Source of the DNA: Candidatus Hebobacterum abditum
Lineage (GTDB): Bacteria > Armatimonadota > Hebobacteria > Hebobacterales > Hebobacteraceae
Length of the DNA: 64,000 nucleotides
Direction of reading: 5' to 3'
NCBI GenBank assembly: GCA_029821875.1
Contig: JALGXW010000031.1
Location: 1 to 64,000 of the forward strand
The position numbers and the translations under genes were made by a program. This document shows positions 54,072-61,608 of the stretch, piece by piece; position 1 is the stretch's first letter, and every line of letters begins with the position of its first letter. Below the pieces are notes generated by a model that was not told the origin of the DNA, did not search any database, and worked only from the letters and a program-made list of their open reading frames with translations.

Positions 54072-54368
54072 CTACAGGTACCCGAGGTCCTCTAACCGTG
54101 CACGGATCTCGTCAAGGTGCGCGGGCTCCAGCTCCCTGCTCACGGCGAGGCCCGACAACGGATGCTGCAGCTTCCCCCAGGGGATCCAGTGCCACAGACG
54201 TTCGTGGAGGTAGTAGAAGAGGAGCTTCGCAACGACCTCCACGGCGCCGACCCCAACTGCCAGCGCGATCTCCCTGGTGAACCCATACACGACGAGCATG
54301 GTCGTCACGGTGGCCACGACGCGCCAGGAGATCGCCTTCGCGACGCTGCGCTTGTGGTACTCCCGCAC
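54072..54368 (-). CDS. DUF2061 membrane protein with LGY tail
   Basis: 98 aa. Residues 1-66 match DUF2061: KRSVAKAISWRVVATVTTMLVVYGFT, two hydrophobic helices, then VEVVAKLLFYYLHERLWHWIPWG. DUF2061 is known to occur next to or fused with APS kinase/sulfate-activation genes. An extra ~32 residues end in IRARLEDLGYL, matching the tail of the APS kinase encoded two genes upstream. It is the last gene of the minus-strand sulfate-activation operon. Confidence 0.88.
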   Translation of the reverse strand: MREYHKRSVAKAISWRVVATVTTMLVVYGFTREIALAVGVGAVEVVAKLLFYYLHERLWHWIPWGKLQHPLSGLAVSRELEPAHLDEIRARLEDLGYL

Positions 54369-54425
54369 GTTAGTCTTCCTCCTCCATGGTCGGACTGAGG
54401 CCGCGATGCCAGCGGCCCGGGGGCC

Positions 54426-55720
54426 TCAGCCGGAAAGCCATTCGACGATTGCTCCGGCTGGCTCTGATATGTCAGGATCATCGGGCACCGGCAGGAGGCT
54501 CCACAGGAAGGCGTCGTCCCAGGTGTGCATTCCCTGGAAGTGAGACTGACCGAAGACGTGCCCTTGAGATCGAAGCCATCGTGGCCTATGGCCACCAGGT
54601 CGGCCGCGAGGGTGGCCTTCGGGCCGTGGAATGCCTCCTCGCGGGTGAAGACGCGAGCTATCACCGGCCGCCCCCCGAACTCCAGAGATCCCAGCCGCTC
54701 GGCCAGCTCTTGGCGAAGGGCGGGCGCGTCGTCGGGATCGACACAGCCCTGCGAGAAGCGCCCCCGCGTGTTGATGTGAATGCGGCCCGGGTCGAGCGCG
54801 AAGGCGCGTGTGTCAGGTGAGATATCGGCTACGGAGGTCGGATCCTCCTTCTCGTAGCTCAAGTAACCACTCTCGCGGAGCCAGGAATTCAGCCGGACAT
54901 CCTGTTGCAGGCGCGTGAATCCGTGGTCGGAGAGCAACAGGAACCCCTCTCCCTCTCGGTCGCCTGGCCGCCCCTGGTGGAGCCTGTCCCAGAGATCACC
55001 GACGAGATCATCCACAGCTCGATAGTAGGTCATCGCACGGTCATGGCGCGGGTCGTCGGCGTCATCGACCGCACTCCACAGGAAATGATGCAGGCGGTCG
55101 GTGCCGGTTACGACGACCTGGAAGTAGTCCCAGGCTTCGCGCTCCCAGAAGTACCTGACCGCCTCCGCCCGGGCCTTGAGCGTTGCGTCGAGATCGTCGA
55201 GGAGGCCGTCGGGGTCTTCCCGTGCCTTCTGCGTGTTGACATCTATGCGGTAGCCCATTCGCTCCAGTGCAGGCAGATGGTCGCGGGGCCACACGCTCTT
55301 CTCAAGCTGCAGCGCGACGAACCCCGAGACGAGTGCGCCAGCTATGTCTCGCGCGGGATAGGTGGCCGGCTGGTTGATGACGGCCGAGCGGCGGCCCTGC
55401 TTGCCGAGCGTATCCCAGAACGTCGGCACGGCCAGGTCAGTGAACGTGGGGAAGCGAAGTTGATAGCTGTCGGCCGATACGTCGGTGAAGCCGAAGATGC
55501 CATGCTCAGCCGGGTTGGCGCCGGTCATGAAGCAGGACCAGCTTACCGAGGAAACGGGTGGCAGGGACGCCCGCATCTCCCGCAGGCCCCCGCTCCCGAT
55601 GATGGCGGCCACGCGGGGCATGACGGACTCACCGGCCAGGCGCTGGAGCAGCCCGTGGGGCACCCCGTCAAGTCCCACCGCGCACACCCGTCTCTTCCTG
55701 CGGTCCCGGAAGAAGAGCAT
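54426..55720 (-). pseudogene. Type I phosphodiesterase-family protein (4), frameshifted near the C-terminus
   Basis: The frame from ATG 55720 (no signal peptide, likely cytosolic) shows VCAVGLDGVPHG, nucleophile region PPVSSVSWSCFMTGANPAEHGIFGF, TGTDRLHHFLW and LSDHGFTRL. After GHDGFDLKG, near 54558-54559, the frame is lost. In the next frame the sequence continues VFGQSHFQGMHTWDDAFLW ... AIVEWLSG and stops at 54426, 58 bp before DUF2061. One missing base explains it: the restored gene would be exactly 432 codons. Unrepaired, the frame runs into the DUF2061 gene in nonsense sequence and loses the late metal-binding His (GMHT). It could be a sequencing indel. Confidence 0.85.
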
Positions 55721-55733
55721 ATTCGCTGCAGCC

Positions 55734-56336
55734 CTAGATGTAGCCCAGGTCCTTCAGCCGCTGCTTGATGCTCTCTTCTTCGTCATCACTGTAGCCGCGG
55801 CCATCCCCGGCCGGGATGTAGCTGAGCTGTTCGAGAGTGGCGACTATCCGCTGGACACAGGTCTCGATGTCTTCGTTGCCCGTATCGACAACAACCTCGG
55901 CGTTCTCCGGCGGCTCGTAGGGGTCGCTCACGCCGGTGAAGTTCTGAATCTCGCCCTTCAGAGCTTTGTCGTAGAGGCCCTTCGGATCGCGGCCCTTCAG
56001 GGTATCGATATCACACTTGCAGTAGACCTCTACGAAGCGGCCGATAAGCTCGCGGTTCTCGTCTCGGATCTCCTTGTAGGGCGAGATGGCAGCCGATATG
56101 GCCACCACGTCGTTGCGCGTCAGCAAGTGGCACACCCACCCGATCCGCCGGATGTTCGTATCGCGATCCTCCTTCGAGAAGCCCAGGCCCTTGCTGAGGT
56201 TCGTACGCACTTGGTCGCCGTCGAGCACCTCGACCTTCATCCCGCGTTCGAGCAATATGTCTCGCACGCGCTCCGCGAGTGTACTCTTGCCAGATCCCGA
56301 AAGACCTGTGAACCACAGTGTGAATCCCTTCGCCAT
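55734..56336 (-). CDS. cysC: APS kinase with an added C-terminal LGY tail
   Basis: 200 aa. CysC phosphorylates APS to PAPS, the universal sulfate donor. The P-loop GLSGSGKST (residues about 10-18), [45 protein letters not shown] and [22 protein letters not shown] are all typical. The canonical domain ends near residue 173; a further ~27 residues, acidic then basic ([18 protein letters not shown]), are an added tail shared with other proteins of the locus. Sat is encoded upstream on the same strand, beyond phosphodiesterase 5. Confidence 0.95.
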   Translation of the reverse strand: MAKGFTLWFTGLSGSGKSTLAERVRDILLERGMKVEVLDGDQVRTNLSKGLGFSKEDRDTNIRRIGWVCHLLTRNDVVAISAAISPYKEIRDENRELIGRFVEVYCKCDIDTLKGRDPKGLYDKALKGEIQNFTGVSDPYEPPENAEVVVDTGNEDIETCVQRIVATLEQLSYIPAGDGRGYSDDEEESIKQRLKDLGYI

Positions 56337-56380
56337 CTCTCACCTTTCCTGCACGGATTGCACCAGGGCCGAGGCCCTTC

Positions 56381-57760
56381 CTAGATGATGGATTCCCCGA
56401 TCATGTCCTCCGGCACGTCCAATCCGAAGAAGCCCAGGATAGTCGGAGCCACGTCGTATATCTGATAGCGGTCGGCCCGGCGAAGCTGTCCGGCCCCGCC
56501 TCCGTCCCAGGCGAAGACGCCGTCCGGCAGGTGGTTGGCGTCGTCGGGGCCGGTGTCGTTCTCTCTCAGGTGAATCGACCCAACGCCGACCGAGCCGGCT
56601 GACCGCCAGTCGAGATCTCCGAAGTACACGATCATGTCCGGCGCGATGTTGTTGATCTCCCGGTACACGTCCTCTGGCTTGAAGACCCGGGTGCCGATCG
56701 GCTTGCCGTCTTCATCCCCGAGCGCCTCCAGGGCCGAGATCAGCTCGCCCCTCACAGACTCGTAGGCGCCCGGCGGTATGATTCCCTGGGGCTCGCGGCC
56801 GGCGAGGTTGAGGAAAAGCCGCCCATAGTATCCGCCCTCGCCCCAGGCCTTCGTCTTCTCCCAATCGATCATGTCAGGTGTGAGCCCAGTGCGGTCGGCG
56901 GGCCGTTCCTTGAGCTTCAGGTATCCCTCTTGCTGGAGCCATTCGTTGATACAGATCGCGCCATCCATGGCCTTCGCACCGTGATCTGACACCACCATGA
57001 ACGAGGCGCCCTCCCCGGCCGCCTCGACAGTGCGGCCGATCTCCTCGTCGATGCTCACGTAGTAGTCGTGGAGGACGTTCTCGTAGGGATTGCCCTTCTC
57101 GAAGAGCCTGTGGGAGGGGTCGCAGTAGCGCCAGAAGCCATGCTGGAGGCGATCGGGCCCCATCTCCACCATCATCGCGAAGTCGAAGTCGTCAACTCGA
57201 AGCAGCGCTCGGAAGGCGCGGAAGCGGGCCGCGGTCATCTCCTTGACGGAGTCGAGCAGCGCATCCTTATCGTCGGTCCGGAAGTCCTTCACATCGATGA
57301 TGTACTCCCCGCCCGCCGCCTGGTCGAGGACGCCCTTCACCCCATCGGGATACGTGAAGCTCACCTCTTTGCCAGGGGTCATGAAGCCCGACACCATGAT
57401 GCCGTTCAGCGGCTTGGGCGGATAGGTCTGGGGGATGCCGACGACGAGCGACTTCAGCCGGTTGCGCGAGAGGTAGTTCCAGACGGTCCGCGCGGTGATG
57501 GCGCTCGCGTTCGCTACCTTCAGCGAGTCGTATTCGTAGGAAGCGCGATTCCGGAACCCGTAGACCCCGAGCATGCCGGGGTCCTTGGAGGTCAGCATCG
57601 ACGTCCAGGCCGGAACCGTGATGGGCGGCACGGTCGAATGCAGCCGCGCCCCCACGCCCTGCTCGACGATCGCCCTCAAGTTCGGCATCTCGTCGAGCCA
57701 CTCTTCGAGGGCCCATTGAGGGGTGAAGCAGTCCAAACCGATGACAGCAAGACGCTTCAT
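56381..57760 (-). CDS. Type I phosphodiesterase-family protein (5), between sat and cysC
   Basis: 459 aa from ATG 57760; the open frame extends further upstream into the sat region but without homology. There is no signal peptide. The superfamily core is LAVIGLDCFTPQW, nucleophile region PPITVPAWTSMLTSKDPGMLGVYGF with Thr as probable nucleophile, MGPDRLQHGFW, VSDHGAKAMDGAICINEWL and a late His (GSIHLRE, DDANHLPDGVFAW). Placement between ATP sulfurylase and APS kinase suggests a substrate related to activated sulfate nucleotides or a sulfated/phosphorylated product; that is inference. Confidence 0.88.
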   Translation of the reverse strand: MKRLAVIGLDCFTPQWALEEWLDEMPNLRAIVEQGVGARLHSTVPPITVPAWTSMLTSKDPGMLGVYGFRNRASYEYDSLKVANASAITARTVWNYLSRNRLKSLVVGIPQTYPPKPLNGIMVSGFMTPGKEVSFTYPDGVKGVLDQAAGGEYIIDVKDFRTDDKDALLDSVKEMTAARFRAFRALLRVDDFDFAMMVEMGPDRLQHGFWRYCDPSHRLFEKGNPYENVLHDYYVSIDEEIGRTVEAAGEGASFMVVSDHGAKAMDGAICINEWLQQEGYLKLKERPADRTGLTPDMIDWEKTKAWGEGGYYGRLFLNLAGREPQGIIPPGAYESVRGELISALEALGDEDGKPIGTRVFKPEDVYREINNIAPDMIVYFGDLDWRSAGSVGVGSIHLRENDTGPDDANHLPDGVFAWDGGGAGQLRRADRYQIYDVAPTILGFFGLDVPEDMIGESII

Positions 57761-57770
57761 TCTCGGCCTC

Positions 57771-58916
57771 TCAGCCGCTGGCCTCGGCGAGGAGCTTCGC
57801 CACCTCGGGCCGGGTGAACTCCGCCGGCGGCAACTCTCCCTTGCCCAGCATCTCGCGGACCTTCGTTCCGCTGAGAAACACGTGCTCGTCCTTCCCGTGC
57901 GGGCAGGTCTTCGTGGTCGCCATGTTGCCGCACACCCGGCAGAAGAAGGCGTGATCGAAGAACAACGGCGTGATGTCGATCTCCTGTGGCTCGAACTCCC
58001 CGAAGATGGCGTGCGCGTCATAGGTTCCGTAGTAGCTGCCGACGCCGGCGTGGTCTCGCCCGACGATGAAGTGCGTGCAGCCATAGTTCTTTCGCACCAG
58101 CGCGTGGAAGATCGCCTCCCTCGGGCCCGCATAGCGCATGGCGGCGGGGAACACGGACAACACGACTCGATCGCTCGGGTAATACTTCGAGATCAGCTCC
58201 TCGTAGCACCGCATCCGCACGTCGGCCGGGATGTCGTCGCTCTTGGTCTCTCCCACCAACGGGTGGATCAGCAGCCCGTCGGTGACTTCGAGCGCGCACT
58301 TCTGGAGGTACTCGTGTGCCCGGTGTATCGGGTTGCGGGTCTGGAAAGCCGCGATGCGATTCCATCCCCTCGTCGAGAACAGGACCCGAGTCTCCTTCGG
58401 CTCCAGCCTATGCCGCACGAAGTCCTTGTGCTCCGGCCGGCGGATCATTGTTATCGTGCCGCCGATATACACAGGGGATATGCTCTGCAAGTACTGAACG
58501 CCGGGGTGCCCGTCGTCGTTGGTGCGCAGCACCATCTGAGCTTCGTAGTCGTGGTCGACCTCATAGCAGTCATCGACCGCCATCACCGCAAGGGCGCGGC
58601 CCGCCTCGTCCACCAGGGCCACCTCATCCCCGCTCTTCAGCTGCCTGTGATCGTCGCTCTTGGCGGAGAGGGCCACCGGGATGCTCCACACCATCCCGTT
58701 CGCGAGCCGCATCGAGTTGACCACGCTGCGATAGTCCGACTCCGTCAGGAAGCCCTCAAGCGGGCTCATCGCTCCCGCCGCGATCATCTCGAGATCGGCC
58801 AGCTCCCTCTGGTTCAGGGCGAGCTTCGGCAGCTGGTCACACCTCTTCGCGAGCTGCTCTCGCGCTTCGCCCGAGACCATGCGATTGACAAGCCTTCCGC
58901 CGTGGGGGTGGATCAT
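57771..58916 (-). CDS. sat: ATP sulfurylase
   Basis: 381 aa, the usual dissimilatory/bacterial Sat length. Active-site motifs are intact: AFQTRNPIHRAHEYLQK (QTRN and HxxH), LIHPLVGETKSDDIPADVR, the GRDHAGVG loop, and a zinc-binding C-terminal segment (CRVCGNMATTKTCPHGKD). It makes APS from sulfate and ATP. The operon continues with CysC and lacks APS/PAPS reductases, so the product is probably PAPS for sulfation. It starts 27 bp after the small RHH gene. Confidence 0.96.
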   Translation of the reverse strand: MIHPHGGRLVNRMVSGEAREQLAKRCDQLPKLALNQRELADLEMIAAGAMSPLEGFLTESDYRSVVNSMRLANGMVWSIPVALSAKSDDHRQLKSGDEVALVDEAGRALAVMAVDDCYEVDHDYEAQMVLRTNDDGHPGVQYLQSISPVYIGGTITMIRRPEHKDFVRHRLEPKETRVLFSTRGWNRIAAFQTRNPIHRAHEYLQKCALEVTDGLLIHPLVGETKSDDIPADVRMRCYEELISKYYPSDRVVLSVFPAAMRYAGPREAIFHALVRKNYGCTHFIVGRDHAGVGSYYGTYDAHAIFGEFEPQEIDITPLFFDHAFFCRVCGNMATTKTCPHGKDEHVFLSGTKVREMLGKGELPPAEFTRPEVAKLLAEASG

Positions 58917-58943
58917 CAGTGGACCTCAACTCCTCAGGGGTGG

Positions 58944-59192
58944 CTACAGGTACCCCAGCTCACGCAGCCGCTCCCGCGCGGCCGCCAACTCTGCATCGGT
59001 CATCCGGCCGGTCGCCAGCTCCTTCTCCGGTCGCTGCGCCGGCGGCGGGTGGGAGGCCAGATCTCGCAGTACATAGGTAGCGAACTCTGTGACAGATCGG
59101 AACCCCGTCCCCTCTATCAGCTGCCCGAGACGCTCGTAGAGCGGGCGAGGTATCTTCAGCGTGACCATTTCTGACGGATCACGGGCCACCAT
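58944..59192 (-). CDS. Small ribbon-helix-helix-like protein with LGY tail (2), probable operon regulator
   Basis: 82 aa from ATG 59192 with AGGAG 9 nt upstream. The strand and helices VTLKIPRPLYERLGQLIEGTG and RSVTEFATYVLRDLASHP fit a CopG/Arc-type DNA-binding fold. A Pro-rich linker leads to MTDAELAAARERLRELGYL, the tail shared across this locus. It is the first gene of the sat-cysC operon, and its own promoter carries an inverted repeat over the -10 box, so autoregulation is likely. Confidence 0.82.
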   Translation of the reverse strand: MVARDPSEMVTLKIPRPLYERLGQLIEGTGFRSVTEFATYVLRDLASHPPPAQRPEKELATGRMTDAELAAARERLRELGYL

Positions 59193-59197
59193 CACTT

Positions 59198-59240
59198 TAC
59201 ACTCCTAACAGAGTGTACCGCATTCCGACGGTCACGTCAA
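59198..59240 (-). promoter_or_regulatory. Promoter and overlapping inverted-repeat operator of the sulfate-activation operon
   Basis: On the minus strand TTGACG (59240-59235) and TACACT (59217-59212) are separated by exactly 17 nt, close to sigma70 consensus. The -10 box is part of a 7-bp inverted repeat TACACTC-N6-GAGTGTA (59198-59217) that runs into the ribosome site of the RHH gene. A bound dimeric RHH protein would block both RNA polymerase and the ribosome site, a typical autorepressor layout. Confidence 0.7.
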
Positions 59241-59326
59241 GCCTCAGGGGCACGATGCAGGCCCTGCCCACCAGAAGCTCGAAAATGGACCTGGGGATGC
59301 AGGGAGGCCGACCGAGAGGGAATGCC

Positions 59327-59794
59327 ATGGAGGTCTACTTCTTCAGACATGGGGAGGCCGAGCCGGCCGCCCCGGGTGGCTCGGACGAGTCCCGTCGCCT
59401 GACCGACCGCGGGAAGCGGGACGTCCAGGCCGTCGGGGAGCGGCTGCAGGCCGCTGGCGTGAAGCCCGGGGCGATCCTCACGAGCCCGCTCGTCCGGGCC
59501 CGTCAAACCGGCGAGATCCTGCAGCAGGTCTTCGGCGTGACGGCTCAAGCCGACGAGAGGCTGCGCTCCGGCGCGACACTCGGTTCCCTTCAGATCCTTC
59601 TGTCGGACTGTTCGAAAGAGCGCGTGATGCTGGTGGGACACGAGCCCGACCTCAGCACCATCGTCGGGCAACTCACCGGCGGCCACGTGAAGCTCAGCAC
59701 GAGCGGAGTGGCCCGGGTGGACGTCGAGACGTTCGAACCGGGACACGGGATGCTGATGTGGCTCCTCTCCCCGGGCCTGCTCGCCGCCGACTAA
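59327..59794 (+). CDS. sixA: Phosphohistidine phosphatase SixA
   Basis: 155 aa from ATG 59327 with GAGAGGG 6 nt upstream. It is a short histidine-phosphatase of the SixA type: the catalytic RHGEAEP at residues about 7-13, LTDRGKRDV, ILTSPLVRARQTGEIL and VGHEPDLS with the second catalytic His. SixA removes phosphate from phosphohistidine proteins such as PTS or HPt domains. It is followed 28 bp later by the ABC-class ATPase. Confidence 0.92.
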   Translation: MEVYFFRHGEAEPAAPGGSDESRRLTDRGKRDVQAVGERLQAAGVKPGAILTSPLVRARQTGEILQQVFGVTAQADERLRSGATLGSLQILLSDCSKERVMLVGHEPDLSTIVGQLTGGHVKLSTSGVARVDVETFEPGHGMLMWLLSPGLLAAD

Positions 59795-59822
59795 CCCGGA
59801 ACCAGGGGAACGGCCAAGCACG

Positions 59823-61538
59823 ATGTCTCTGCGCACTCAGAACAGCCTTCGGGACTCCTTGCGCCGGATCGACGGCCGGGGATACAAGGCCTACAAGGAC
59901 CTCCGAGGGGCGTACGACTTCGGCCGATACGCCCTTTTCATAGACCATGTGCAAGGCGACCCGTTTGCCTCGCCGAGCCGTCTGCGCGTCCGAGTGCCCG
60001 CGGCCGTGGCTCAGTTCGCCCCCGCGCTCTTTTCGAACCGGGCGCGGAAGACGGCTCTCGAGGACTACCTCACGCGAGGCTTCGGCGCGGCCTGCGGGGC
60101 CCGCGCCCGGCGCGATCGCGGGTCGGGCAAGAGCGGACAGATCTATACCGCCGACTGCGCGCAGGAGGTGCTCGAGCGGACGTCGGCGCGAGTCACGAGC
60201 GAACACGTCGAGGCCCGCTTCTTCCTCGGGCTCCCCGCCTTCGGCCGTCGTATCGCCGGCAGGCAGGCTGAGGAGATGCTCTTCCACGACGTGCCCGCCA
60301 TCGTGACGGCGTCGCTGCTGTACGGCAGTCTGCCGGCGGCAGAGGTCCTGCGGCACGTCGAGACAGTGGAGGACGCGCAGGCTCTGCGCGGCCAACTCGA
60401 GCCAAGCAAGCTGGTGGCGTTCGTCCGCGAAGGAGCAGTGCTGCCACGGGAGAGCGGGGTCAGCGACCGTCCCCTGCAGGGCCAGGTCGTGCCCTTCGAG
60501 TCGCCCGACTCGCTGCGAGTCGAGATGGAAGGGCCGAACTGTGGGCGGGTGGCAGGCATGGGAATCCCGGAGGGAGTGACGCTGATCGTCGGAGGGGGCT
60601 ACCACGGGAAGTCCACGGTGCTTAACGCCATCTCGCGCGGCGCCTACGACCACCTCCCCGGCGACGGGCGGGAGTATGTCGTCGCGCACGAAGATGCCGT
60701 GAAGATCCGTGCCGAAGATGGGCGATTCATCGAGAAGGTCGATATCTCGCCCTTCATCAGCAACCTGCCCTTCGGGAGAGACACCACGGCGTTCTCGACG
60801 CCGAACGCCTCCGGCTCCACCTCCCAGGCGGCGAACATCATCGAGGCGCTCGAGTCGGGAGCGAAGGTGCTGCTGCTCGACGAAGACACCTCGGCCACCA
60901 ACTTCATGATCCGCGATGAGCGAATGCAGGCTCTCGTCGCCAAGGAGAAGGAGCCGATCACACCGCTGATCGATACGATTCGTACCCTCTACGAGGAGCG
61001 CGGCGTCTCGTCGGTCCTGGTCATGGGTGGATCGGGCGACTACTTCGATGTGGCCGACACCGTGATCATGCTCGACGGCTATCGGCCGCACGACGCGACC
61101 GAGGCGGCCCAAGCGATTGCGGAGGAGCACCGCACGGGGAGACGAGTTGAGTTCGCCGGCCATTTCACCGATCGGCGTGCACGGGTTCCGCTCGCGCAGG
61201 GCGTGCAGGCGCGCCGCGGCCGCCGCGTAAGGATCAGGGCGCGGGGCGAAGAGGCGATCTCATTCGGCCGTGAGGAGATCGATCTCTCCGCAGTCGAGCA
61301 CATCGTCGAGCAGTCACAGGTGAGAGCGTGTGGGTGGATCATCCATGAAGCGGCCGACCGGCTCTTCGACGGCAAGCGCGGCCTGCCGGAGATCCTCGAC
61401 CTGATCGAGCGCGAGCTCGATGGAGAAGGTCTGGAAGCGATGGTGCCGGACCTCGCAGCCGACTACGCCCGGCCGCGGCGCCACGAGCTGGCCGCGGCGC
61501 TCAATCGGCTGCGGACACTGCGGGTGGCCCAGCGTTGA
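59823..61538 (+). CDS. ABC-class ATPase (PF09818/COG3044 type)
   Basis: 571 aa, single polypeptide, no membrane spans. Its N-terminal domain (DSLRRIDGRGYKAYKDLRGAY, residues about 9-29) is typical of the family. The ATPase core has Walker A GGGYHGKST, DISPFISNLPFGRDTTAFST, the signature-like ASGSTSQAANIIEALE, and Walker B VLLLDEDTSATNFMIRDERM. The family is widespread in bacteria and archaea with no settled function that I know. Confidence 0.9.
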   Translation: MSLRTQNSLRDSLRRIDGRGYKAYKDLRGAYDFGRYALFIDHVQGDPFASPSRLRVRVPAAVAQFAPALFSNRARKTALEDYLTRGFGAACGARARRDRGSGKSGQIYTADCAQEVLERTSARVTSEHVEARFFLGLPAFGRRIAGRQAEEMLFHDVPAIVTASLLYGSLPAAEVLRHVETVEDAQALRGQLEPSKLVAFVREGAVLPRESGVSDRPLQGQVVPFESPDSLRVEMEGPNCGRVAGMGIPEGVTLIVGGGYHGKSTVLNAISRGAYDHLPGDGREYVVAHEDAVKIRAEDGRFIEKVDISPFISNLPFGRDTTAFSTPNASGSTSQAANIIEALESGAKVLLLDEDTSATNFMIRDERMQALVAKEKEPITPLIDTIRTLYEERGVSSVLVMGGSGDYFDVADTVIMLDGYRPHDATEAAQAIAEEHRTGRRVEFAGHFTDRRARVPLAQGVQARRGRRVRIRARGEEAISFGREEIDLSAVEHIVEQSQVRACGWIIHEAADRLFDGKRGLPEILDLIERELDGEGLEAMVPDLAADYARPRRHELAAALNRLRTLRVAQR

Positions 61539-61608
61539 TTCTCGGGGCGGCGCTCGGGCCCGGCGTTGTCGCCTGGCCGTGGCACACGTTCGGGTGCACG
61601 TCGGGCAA

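Noticed and set aside
54305-54425. C-terminal extension of phosphodiesterase 4 into the DUF2061 gene
   Set aside because: It is out-of-frame sequence after a frameshift near 54558; the alternate frame restores family motifs and a proper stop at 54426.
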